The position numbers and the translations under genes are program-made. Positions 21,901 to 29,716 of a stretch of 64,000 bases of DNA are shown here, piece by piece. The notes under the pieces are model-generated. The model worked only from the letters and a program-made list of their open reading frames with translations. It did not search any database and was not told the DNA's origin. How positions within the stretch are numbered: the first letter of the stretch is position 1; each line of letters opens with the position of its first letter. This DNA comes from Crithidia fasciculata (taxonomy: Eukaryota; Euglenozoa; Kinetoplastea; Trypanosomatida; Trypanosomatidae): assembly GCA_000331325.2 (NCBI GenBank), contig CM003435.1, forward strand, positions 1,539,001 to 1,603,000, written 5' to 3'.

Positions 21901-23019
21901 AATAGCATGGAGGCGACACACGGCAGCAACGGCGACAGCGTCGTGGTCCCAGACAACTTCACTGCGATGCTGCGCTGCATACGCGTCCAATCGACGCAGT
22001 GTCTTGAGGCGCTCCTGCAGTACGGCGCACACGTCGGTTGGACTGCACTCCAAGAGGGAGCAGATCTGCACTGTGATAGAGAGGCAGTCTCCGGCAATTG
22101 CAGAAAAATGGGAGGTCGACATCTGCCTCGCACTGATCTGCTGTCGCTCCTGTTCCTCGGCACGAGCCATCGCAGCTTGCTTCTCGAGATTCTCTAGTTG
22201 CCTCCTCAAATGCTCTTTCTGCTCGAATTGTTCTTGCAAAGCGCTTTCCGCAACCAGCAGCCGCGACGTGACGTCCTTCACACGCTCAGCAGACGCGCTC
22301 AGCTGAACCACAAGGTCAGCGTCGCGCTTTAATACCTGCTTTGCAGCTTTAACGAGAGCACCACCCGCCTCACCCGGCGACACTCCGGTGGCACCCAGCT
22401 CGACTAGAGCCGCAGCGACGTCTGCTGCCAACGCCTCAAGGGATGTCGACCTCTCCGCTAACGCCGCCGTTGCAGCCTCCAACTGCTCGGCTTGCATCGC
22501 AGCCAAAGAATGCAGCTCATCCTCTGCCGCACGCTTCTTGTCTTTTCTGCCATGCAGTTCATACATGTTATGGAATGGAAAGTCCTCAAGGCGAGTGTCG
22601 ATCTCCGCCGGCTCAACACTGGTACTATGACGAACAGAAAAATACACCCACAACCCATTGTATTCGCGAACGATCACATCCACGATATCCTTTTGTAATA
22701 CATGGCACGCCGCAGCCGCTTCGCTGCGGAAAACGTTACTAAGTTCCAAGCCGTGACTTGCCAAAACAGTAAGCCACCTCTCCCCCTCAAAAAACCTCAC
22801 ATGGGAAGAAACAACAGTTGAACCGCTGTCAATCATCCAACGCTCATCGTGCGCAGCCAACTCCCGCAACACACTACGCTGCTGCTTCTTCGCCTCTCTC
22901 GCCTCCTCCAACTTCGCACGCAGCTTATCGTGGTTCGCCATCGCTGCCTCGCGAGTAGCTGCCAACAAAGCCTCTAACTCCTCCTCTCGCCTAGCAGCCT
23001 CGGCAGCAGCGCGTGCCAC
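15967..23019 (-). CDS. Giant coiled-coil protein, C-terminal part
   Basis: An uninterrupted frame of 2,350 codons ends at 15967. It has no ATG of its own: it begins (VARAAAEAA) inside the last copy of the tandem array, so it continues the gene starting at 29716. Just after the array, at about 22540-22855, there is a compact region that is not coiled coil (ERWMIDSGSTVVSSHVRFF, then YNGLWVYFSVRHSTS), probably a small beta-rich domain. The remaining ~2,150 residues are long Ala/Glu/Arg/Gln-rich coiled coil with scattered breaks, ending in a basic tail. Proteins of this design in trypanosomatids are usually cytoskeletal, for instance at the flagellar attachment zone, but I cannot match it to a named one. 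With the N-terminal part and array the protein would be about 4,580 residues. Confidence 0.85.
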   Translation of the reverse strand: MARAAAEAARREEELEALLAATREAAMANHDKLRAKLEEAREAKKQQRSVLRELAAHDERWMIDSGSTVVSSHVRFFEGERWLTVLASHGLELSNVFRSEAAAACHVLQKDIVDVIVREYNGLWVYFSVRHSTSVEPAEIDTRLEDFPFHNMYELHGRKDKKRAAEDELHSLAAMQAEQLEAATAALAERSTSLEALAADVAAALVELGATGVSPGEAGGALVKAAKQVLKRDADLVVQLSASAERVKDVTSRLLVAESALQEQFEQKEHLRRQLENLEKQAAMARAEEQERQQISARQMSTSHFSAIAGDCLSITVQICSLLECSPTDVCAVLQERLKTLRRLDAYAAQHRSEVVWDHDAVAVAAVCRLHAIVAHRAADGSSLPSWENAGSSEERLAVLIATLDGAADEVQENRARLQQLEVSVGALNALMQRSTTSLHNTWAVLSATSILAPPPPFVEPTSLPPGSAETGMSTACSGVAGAAEASAERLAEVTKLLEAAYTTLQTTVAGQTAAAPSSVSDSAASTVRLSKVPLLAQRIAKEVDELRTVAAGVEDLTTAMHQRDALISAISTCSAQLRRVLAESDAHEVHTDPAADGAESSICLTSLAADQRLRSSEAAEAQLSADTTAVIRALRDCLEYGAQSMLVLRDVAPEVRAPASVSSRPHELLAAAEAARAGVRQLDQQQRSLEQQCERERAETRLASEANAEEVAALRERCERGATSFEETAEELAALQQSVTRLQHRCDAVAQIVGEFTQQVYDAAKSNAAGPSAMIEEVVAVVKQCLCLCDGDADAFAVLQTRLAPVRDACQQRSSDLRRAESLLAALRQEKVELAATVACHENEISKLAAKLEASRAQMAKLEADASQQVESTQEERSRAAAAHRSALATAATELAEVTAKLSTSQLTESRLTAELRSAQQRCEAEQHRTADLERSLETREAEVRACIAAVGDVGNLVEVAEAMTVQRQELRVSALTVRESTERCELLLAYATTLESLPGAVRELMRIVGAALQPLPGVLPRNLATEVWRLKSELAEAERLLGAPLALSGGDIAATRHALLCAVDQVHGLFFPALSAPPSQASLMDSPSPTTPSLLSLDRQGASAPAAATWRASPERLVDAVARLLERARGLHEAQEELQRSDAGWHAAVMRARDSLHSALAAAGGIGNCLDEGSSCVGDSRVLSLASAEPRDTQQAAQRSLELVAARAAAHMASHSQLLRQLRGQLQSCLSTTEPSLEALVTAAVAEVDALHCAARNEGEAQRRSVSAVDALSAIIRDASAALPDDAAFLPSSGASETRQREAMVETSDITAPDGASLVRKCVAYAKECVRLAALERELRRVLVKTDNTAGDAGSLPGTSCANPSLVGVAEEVMATLTELQESVVPRLHSLIRAAAADAVLGEERASRTAVHAAELTNRATACYTLSHHELQDLCHGAYARAAVAETLVAQQKEELTKMRDRCRTLEAAALRLAAGQEKARQIIGGDTRPSSDAENALGLLEEEADLMLLLGRCYQELNGVTAEQRVELERATASHKRMEEQQKNDLAAVRTQLADWKQRFEGVADFANATLRTLKIGESESVVSASRITSCDELADALLQISTATTQAMRQLNQQADALRRLEDSATASAQTVAELQQRSAATETRSASLQELVDRYEHNETASVMRLTKELQVTQEAHQRLATALSESAALSLSGLLVPAPPVPVEEENDASRRAPVSKALWNATVEAVEWLAEEIDRRTASEASAASRLLAAQSRAAELTDALSRAEAVQEDALTKLNAALAFVSTVPAASMETAVARVHDQLDRYRSAVRELERLAEKKESGERSMRAAEQRLQTAEALHQQAVKANAAAVKMTADLQERLDRLQQAVRDAFATSQTRAATVLPCAALTRVGQDASPEECVEAMRVTIEELLHRAQGEAASTSQLAERRGKTGVEEKGNSEAAERSLAKLLAALHESLLPRLLGDGGSSIAHASASYVDPSALSVSVHGTAAVDSDASCDAAVASIREADQQLQHLQETMQTVHAVLHGVFGDPTLCVSPADASVVAVTPRPQIAATAAEVVTTRVQVGRPSLSEAVEATARLVHVAVGPKSTATLHFLHEIETEVLKNTSSPATSTAFASLRPAAFVEWLGGLLDSLRRLQVCGERHQHLARRLPVFMDALVEVVHRHGGRVDLSAFEHPEKHGLQSGTPFTSYPLTSAGDVAELRAEWQERERDAILEGLQALLMDQHAALHRVVTEREALESQLDEMTHDQAAAENMLLELRQRVKQKVMEDRRLEESLRELDMHLDLQARELAFKYQAEKDAIVRRFTAMRSTIHAAMLPSEKAGNTSPSAFSLNQTPRR

Positions 23020-26000
23020 AACAGCACCGACAGGCTCGTCCGCTCCGACGCGATCCCAGGGCCAAGCGCGAGCGAGGCACTAGGCAACGCCGTTCCGCCA
23101 GGACTCGCTCGGCTGGCGGCGTCTCGCAAGGTCCCCGCGCCGTCTCGGTCGCTGTCAGCTTCGCAGTCGCGCTCCGCAGCCCAGCGCTCGCTTGTCGCTC
23201 CTCTTACGGCGAGCAGCACGGCAGCAGCAAGACTCGCCGCCTCCACCGTGCGCGCTACGCTCGCAGCAGCCTCCAGCGACGCCGCTGCAGGTCACGCTCA
23301 CCGCCTCGGCGCCTCCGGCGAGCAGCGCGTGCCACAACAGCACCGACAGGCTCGCTCTCGGACGCATCCAGGCCAAGCGCAGCGAGGCACTGCAACGCCG
23401 TCCGCCAGCTCGCCGCGCGTCGCGTCCGTCTCCGCAAGCCGCTCGTCCGCGTCCTGCAGCTTCGCGTCGCGCTCCGCAGCCAGCCGCTCCTGCTCCTCTG
23501 ACGCGGCAGCACGGGCAGCAGCAAGCTCCGCCTCCAGTGCGCGCTCACGCTCGGCACAGCGCTACGACGCGCCTGCAGGTCACGCTCCGCCGGCGGCTCG
23601 CAGCAGCGCGTGCCACAACAGCACCAACAGGCTCGTCCTCGACGCGCATCCAGGCCAAGCGCAGCGAGGGCACTGGCACGCCGTCCGCCAGCTGTTCCCC
23701 CGCGTCGCGTCGCGTCTCTCCGCAAGCCGCTCGTCCGCGTCCTGCAGCTTCGCGTCGCGCTCCGCACCCACCGCTCCTGCTCCTCTGACGCAGCAGCACG
23801 GGCAGCAGCAAGCTCCGCTCCAGTGCGCGCTCACGCGCTCACCAGTGTCACGACGCCTGCAGGTCACGCTCGACGCTCGGCGGCTCGGCAGAGCGCCGTG
23901 CCACAACAGCACGACAGGCTCGTCCTCGGACGCTCCAGGCCAAGCGCAGCGAGGGCACTGCGAACGCCGTCCGCCAGCTCGAGCCGCGTCGCGTCCGTCT
24001 CCGCAGCCGCTCGTCCGCGTCCTGCAGCTTCCGCGTCGCGCCTCCGCAGCCAGCCGCTCCTGCTCCTCTGACGCGGCAGCACGGGCAGCAGCAAGCTCCG
24101 CCTCCAGTGCGCGCTCACGCTCGGCACCAGCTGCTACGGACGCCTGCAGGTCACGCTCACGCTCGGCGGCCTCGGCAGCAGCGCGTGCCACAACAGCACC
24201 GACAGGCTCGTCCTCGGACGCATCCAGCGCAAGCGCAAGCGAGGGCACTGGCAACGCCCGTCCGCCCAAGCTCGGCGCCGCGATCGCGCCGTCTCCGCAA
24301 GCCGCTCGTCCGCGTCCTGCAGCTTCGCGTCGCGCTCCGCAGCCGCCGCTCGCTGTCCTGCTCTCTGACGCGCAGCACGGGCACAACACCAAGCTCCGCC
24401 TCCAGTGCGCCTCCACGCTCCCACCAGCTGCTTACGGACGCCTGCAGGTCACCGCTCACGGCTCGGCGGCGCTCGGCAGCAGCGCTTGCCACAACAGCAC
24501 CGACAGGCTCGTCCTCGGACGCATCCAGCCAAGCGCAGCGAGGCACTGGCACAACGCGTCCGCCAGCTCGCGCCGCGCTCGCGTCCGTCTCCGCAAGCCG
24601 CTCGTCGCGTCCTGCAGCTTCGCGTCGCGCTCCGCAGCCAGCCGCTCCTGCTCCTCTGACGCGGCAGCACGGGCAGCAGCAAGCTCCGCCTCCAGTGCGC
24701 GCTCACGCTCCGCAGCAGCCTCCAGCGACGCCTGCAGGTCACGCTCACGCTCGGCGGCCTCGGCAGCAGCGCGTGCCACAACAGCACCGACAGGCTCGTC
24801 CTCGGACGCATCCAGGCCAAGCGCAGCGAGGGCACTGGCAACGCCGTCCGCCAGCTCGCGCCGCGTCGCGTCCGTCTCCGCAAGCCGCTCGTCCGCGTCC
24901 TGCAGCTTCGCGTCGCGCTCCGCAGCCAGCCGCTCCTGCTCCTCTGACGCGGCACAGCACGGGCACAGCACAGCTCTCCGCCTCCAGTGCGCGCTCACGC
25001 TCCGCAGCAGCCTCCAGCGACGCCTGCAGGTCACGCTCGCGCTCGGCGGCCTCGGCAGCAGCACGCGCCACAACAGCGCCGACAGGCTCGTCCTCGGCCG
25101 CCTCCAGACCAAGCGCAGCGAGGGCACTGGCAACGCCGTCCGCCAGCTCGCGCCGCGTCGCGTCCGTCTCCGCAAGCCGCTCGTCCGCGTCCTGCAGCTT
25201 CGCGTCGCGCTCCGCAGCCAGCCGCTCCTGCTCCTCTGACGCGGCAGCACGGGCAGCAGCAAGCTCCGCCTCCAGTGCGCGCTCAGCCCGCACGCACTCC
25301 TACAGGACGCCTAGTCAGGCCTCACGCTCACGCTCGGGCCTCGGGCAGCAAGCGCTCCGTGCCACAACAAGCACGACAGCTCGTCTCTCGGACGCATCCC
25401 AGGACCAGGCAGCGAGGCACTGGCAACGCCGTCCGCCAGCTCGCGCGCGCTCCGTCGCGTCCGTCTCCGCAAGCGCTCTCGCGTCTCCTGCAGCTTCGTC
25501 ATGTCGCGCTCACGCAGCCAGCCGTCCTGCTCCTCGACCTGCGGCGCGTCAGCCGGAGCAAGCAATGCTCCGGCCTCCAGGCGCGCTCACGCTCGGCACC
25601 AGCTGCTACGACGCCTGCGCAGGTCACGTGCTCCACGCCGGCGCCTGCAGCAGCGTCGTGCCCAAACAGCACCGACAGCGCTCGTCTCGGACGCCATCGC
25701 AGGCCAACGCGCAGCGAGGGCACTGGCAACGCCGTCCGCGCACAGCTCGCGCCGCGTCCGTCTCGTCTCCGCAAGCCGCTCGTCCGCGTCCTGCAGCTTA
25801 CGCGTCTGTCGCTCCGCAGCTCAGCCGCTCCCTGCTCCTCTGACGCGGCAGCCCGGCAAACAGCAACTCCTGCCTACCACAAGTGCGCGGCTCGACGCTC
25901 TTCGGCACACGCCTGCCCTCACGGTACGCCTCGCAGGTCTACTGCCGCACGCGTCGCGTGGCCTCGGCAAGCAGCCGCGTTTGCCACAACCAGCACCGAC

Positions 26001-26895
26001 TTAGCCATCCTCCTCCGACCGCATTCAGGTCCCAAGCCGCAGCACGGCACTTGGCAAACGCTCGATCCGCCAGCTCGCGCCTGTTTGCGATCGCGTCTCG
26101 TCTCCGCACAGCTTCTCGCTACTGTCCGCGTCCTGCAGGAGCTTCGCGTGTCGCCGCTCCGCAGCCAAGCCGCCCTCCGCCTCTGACGCGGCTACGCCCA
26201 CGGCAAGCAGCCTAAGCTCCGCCGCCTATCCGTGCGCGCTTTCACGCTTCGGCACCAGCTGCTACGGACGCCTGCAACAGTCACCCACGCTCGCACGGTT
26301 TCTATTCTGCTTATTGAGCCTTCGCGAGAGCGCCGGCACTACAGCATCCGACAGGCTTTCGGTCGCCTCGGATCGCTTCGACCAGGCAAGCGCTAATCGA
26401 GGCACTGGCAACGCCGTCGCTCGGCAGCTCGCGCCGCGTCGCGTCTCACGTGCTCCCGCAAGCCGCTTCTCTCGCGTCCGGCAAGCTCGCTGTCGCCGTC
26501 CCTCCCGCAGCCTAGCCTCGTCTGCTCTGCATCCTGACTGCAGCAGCACGGCAGCTCACTACGCTCCGCCTCCTAAATAGCTCGCTCCACGCCACGCAGC
26601 AGCCTCACACGTCCTGCAGGTCACTGCTCACGCTCGCGGCCTCGGCAGCAAGCGCGTCCGACAACAGCACCGACAGGCTCGTCCTCGGACGCATCCAGGC
26701 CAAGCGCAGCGAGGGCACTGGCAACGCCGTCCGCCAGCTCGCGCCGCGTCGCGTCCGTCTCCGCAAGCCGCTCGTCCGCGTCCTGCAGCTTCGCGTCGCG
26801 CTCCGCAGCCAGCCGCTCCTGCTCCTCTGACGCAGCAGCGCGGGCAGCAGCAAGCTCCGCCTCCAGTGCGCGCTCACGCTCGGCACCAGCTTGTA
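22990..26895 (-). repeat. Tandem array of ~13 copies of a 288-bp (96-residue) coding unit
   Basis: A conserved marker (the CCGCTCC of the EERLAAE-coding segment) recurs at about 23484, 23771, 24054, 24344, 24642, 24930, 25222, 25522, 25826, 26169, 26513 and 26813, with one more degraded copy near 23190. Spacing is about 283-344 bp. The cleanest copies (24640-25270 and 26640-26895) encode a 96-residue unit running AERERALEAELAAARAAAS, ERDAKLQDADERLAE, ATRRELADGVASALAALG, DASEDEPVGAVVARAA, then EAAERERDLQASLEA. This is mostly coiled coil with an acidic Pro-containing break. Other copies, above all 25280-26640, carry many small insertions and deletions that scatter the frame. The flanking frames are clean, which points to consensus error in a hard-to-polish repeat. 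Confidence 0.9.
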
Positions 26896-29716
26896 AAGAC
26901 TCACGTAGATTATAGAGCTGCTCTTCGTGTTGCTGAAGAGTGGCTAGTGTGGTATTGAGTGTCGTACTTCTGCTTTCCAGGTCGCTTATGTAGGAACTGA
27001 TCTCCGTGGTCTGGTGCTGGCGAAGGAGGGACTGGTACAGCAGGTGATCTTGCTGTGCAGACCGGAGGTAGCTGGCCAGTCTATCTATGTGTTCATTATC
27101 TATGGGATACGAGAAATCAGGTATCGGTGGAGCACTGCCTGAATCCAGGGGTGTGCTGGAACTTGCGGTTTCCGTTGCTATCTGTGACGCAGGTGCACAG
27201 AGCTCGTCGTGAAGGATGCCGCAGAGGCGGGTAAAGAGCGCCTGGTCTTCTTTGATTCTCGAAAACACATCCTTCGCATCTGTTTCCGATGAAGAGGGCA
27301 TTGCGCCATAGACGGATGACGTCTGCTGCAGGAGATCGTGGTAGGCGTGCACGACGGTTGTGATCATCCCAAGAACCGAGCTTTCCGTGCGGGAGCTCGC
27401 CGTGAGTGGAACAACGTGACTTAAAGCCCACTCATAAAAGGCCTGCAGGCGCTGCGAGAGCACACCGGCGTCCACTGCCGAGTCATCCGAAGAGACTGCT
27501 AAACGCGATGCGACCGAGACAAGTGCATCGTAGCCTGCTGCAGCGGTGGCGGCGGGTGTAGGGGTCGCATCGCCACTCGCAGACGCAGCTGGCGGTGCCG
27601 CAGCGCTCTCCACGCCGTCGGCGGCCACCAGAGGAGCTGGTGCGCTGTTCGCCTTCAACCGCTGGGTAATGTCTTCTGCCTCTACGGCACTCGGTGGCGC
27701 TGCGGGAAGAAAGACGGCCCCGCGCGGGATGGCAGACTGCAGTGCGGCCAGTTTTGCCTGCAGCACCGCCACGTCCTTTGACCAGCCTTCTTTCGCCGCC
27801 ATAAAGTTCGACTTGAGATTCGTAATTTCGCTGTCGCGCTCATGGCGCAGGGCGTCGAGCTCAGTGATGACAGACTCCAGTGTTTGTTGCTTCACCCGAG
27901 CTGCCTGCCGCTCTCTTTCGAGGGCCACTACGGCTTCGAGGTGCGCGGCCGAGACGACGAGCTTCGTCGAGCCTCGCGCGTTAGTTGAGAGCTCACTGCG
28001 GCGCCCCTCGCTGTAGCCGCGCGCGCTGTCCAGTACGGCAGACGCGTTCTCCGCCGCGACTGGGTAGTCCGTCGAGCCTTCACCGCGAAGTGCGCCGAGA
28101 AAGAGGCTGCGCAACGAGGCGTACTCGCGGTACTGCGACCGCATCAGGTCGTGTGCCGCCTCGGCGTAGAGCAGCACGGCGGACTCGAGCCACCGTGAAA
28201 GCTGCTTGGCGCGTCGACTACCATCAAACTCCTGCTGCTGTAGCGTCTCCAGCTCCAGCTCCTTTCGGTTCAGCGTCTTGCGCAGCTCACTCATTTCCAA
28301 GTTGAGGTTAGGAGAGGACGGTGCGGGGGAGGCTGCGCGGTCGGCTAGTTGAGCAGTCAGCTTCGCCGTCGTGGCCCGCGCGTCGGACAGCTCCGTGAGG
28401 AGAACGGTGAAGACGAGGTCGACCCGCTGCGGCAGCGCTGCGCGTTCCTGCTGCACCGCCTTTTCCCTGCTCGGCTCCTCCTCGAGCGCCAATGCACCAC
28501 TGTGCACGCGACTCGTGAACTCCTGAACCGCTCTTCGGCAGGCGTCTTCAAGGGCGTCGCTGGCCGATGGGGAGGCAGACGCTGCTGCAAGCGGTGGTGG
28601 CGGTGGGGAAGAAGAAGACTGCTCTTGGCTCGCCTGTTTCACAGTGGGTGGTGCAGAAGCCGAAGCGGGCACCTTCTGCAGCCGCCCAAGGTAGCCGCGA
28701 AGGGTGTCGGGCGTTATGGTCTGCGCCAACACCTCCTTCTGCTCCACAAAGGAGACGAGTTCGGCGGCGGCGGCCTGGAAGTGCTCCGTCTCCACCTTAA
28801 AGTGACTAAGCTCATAGCGTACGTCCTCGATGCTCTCTTGTCGCGCAGCACCCGGACGGAGGGATGTCGCGGCGGGGGCGGCTGCAGAGCCGGTCAGCCC
28901 ACCCTTTTCCTCTCCTGTAATGAGAGGCAGCACCTTTAGTGCAGGTCGCATGTCCTGCTCAACGGCGTGCAGCACCGCCTCCACTCGTGCATCCCAGTCC
29001 AGCGGGGCTTGGCCCTTGGCGGCCTCGAACTCTGCCGCACTGTTTACCTGCAGGGACGCGTCAGAGAGGTGGGCGATGTCGTTCAGCAGGGCAACGCAGC
29101 GATCGCGCCAGAGCTCCACGGCGCGACGCTCGGCTGTCTCGCCCTCGTCGCCACCGCTGGAGGACACCTCGTGGGCGTCAACATTATTCCTTGCAGCCGC
29201 ACCAGCAGACGCCTTTGTTTGCTTCGTCGGCGCTCCACCCTCACCGCCTTCCTGGGCTGGTGCGCTCTCATACAGCTCCGCGAACTTCTTCCAAATGTCG
29301 AAGTCCTGCTTGTCCTCCGTACAGAGGACGACATGCTCACGCTTGCTGAGGCCGGCGTTGGCTGGCAGGGCGGAGTCTCGCACAAATTCTAAAACGAGGT
29401 AGTGGTAGATGACTTTCCCGGCATCCTTCGCTGCCCCTTTGCGCACCACACCGCCGATCTTGCTTTCTGCCGCGGAAGGCTTCGGGTGGTGGGAGAAGCA
29501 GGTGGCCTGTCGCATGCTGCGAAAGCGCACCTCCATGATCGGCTTGGTACGATCCTTACTCGTCGCGTAGGCGATGAAGCGGTCGTCTTCGATGCTCACG
29601 TACTGCTTGGGGCCGCGGCCCGCGCCGGTCTTGGTCGGCTGGTCGCCACTCGCGCAGAGCCACATCTCCCCGGTGATGCTCATGGGAGCATCCGAGATGT
29701 CGTCCAGCACGGACAT
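26621..29716 (-). CDS. Giant coiled-coil protein, N-terminal part with PH-like domain
   Basis: The start chosen is the ATG at 29716; the extension upstream opens on a non-ATG codon and reads as UTR. Residues ~8-165 look like a PH-type fold: a run of short strands (GEMWLCASG, KQYVSIEDDRFIAYAT, MEVRFRSMRQATCF, YHYLVLEFVRD, EHVVLCTEDK) followed by a helix with a conserved-looking Trp (DFDIWKKFAELYE). Linkers and coiled coil follow, with Ala/Pro/Ser-rich breaks at ~390-430 and ~690-750, then the first clean copy of the 96-residue repeat from 26895. The frame is lost inside the array at about 26640. The PH-like module suggests membrane or protein docking of a long rod. Size and layout recall flagellar-attachment-zone giants such as FAZ1, but I cannot assert homology. 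Confidence 0.85.
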   Translation of the reverse strand: MSVLDDISDAPMSITGEMWLCASGDQPTKTGAGRGPKQYVSIEDDRFIAYATSKDRTKPIMEVRFRSMRQATCFSHHPKPSAAESKIGGVVRKGAAKDAGKVIYHYLVLEFVRDSALPANAGLSKREHVVLCTEDKQDFDIWKKFAELYESAPAQEGGEGGAPTKQTKASAGAAARNNVDAHEVSSSGGDEGETAERRAVELWRDRCVALLNDIAHLSDASLQVNSAAEFEAAKGQAPLDWDARVEAVLHAVEQDMRPALKVLPLITGEEKGGLTGSAAAPAATSLRPGAARQESIEDVRYELSHFKVETEHFQAAAAELVSFVEQKEVLAQTITPDTLRGYLGRLQKVPASASAPPTVKQASQEQSSSSPPPPPLAAASASPSASDALEDACRRAVQEFTSRVHSGALALEEEPSREKAVQQERAALPQRVDLVFTVLLTELSDARATTAKLTAQLADRAASPAPSSPNLNLEMSELRKTLNRKELELETLQQQEFDGSRRAKQLSRWLESAVLLYAEAAHDLMRSQYREYASLRSLFLGALRGEGSTDYPVAAENASAVLDSARGYSEGRRSELSTNARGSTKLVVSAAHLEAVVALERERQAARVKQQTLESVITELDALRHERDSEITNLKSNFMAAKEGWSKDVAVLQAKLAALQSAIPRGAVFLPAAPPSAVEAEDITQRLKANSAPAPLVAADGVESAAAPPAASASGDATPTPAATAAAGYDALVSVASRLAVSSDDSAVDAGVLSQRLQAFYEWALSHVVPLTASSRTESSVLGMITTVVHAYHDLLQQTSSVYGAMPSSSETDAKDVFSRIKEDQALFTRLCGILHDELCAPASQIATETASSSTPLDSGSAPPIPDFSYPIDNEHIDRLASYLRSAQQDHLLYQSLLRQHQTTEISSYISDLESRSTTLNTTLATLQQHEEQLYNLRESLQAGAERERALEAELAAARAAASEEQERLAAERDAKLQDADERLAETDATRRELADGVASALAALGLDASEDEPVGAVVGRACCRGREREQ

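Noticed and set aside
23248-25843. Long plus-strand frames of Ala/Arg/Ser repeats
   Set aside because: They are the reverse reading of the 288-bp repeat array. The minus-strand reading gives a regular coiled coil continuous with both flanks.
22990-26895. CRISPR-like or satellite array
   Set aside because: The repeats have no spacers, are coding in phase with the flanking gene, and the genome is eukaryotic.
15967-29716. Pseudogene
   Set aside because: More than 10 kb of unique flanking frame is open. Breaks are confined to the array and look technical.
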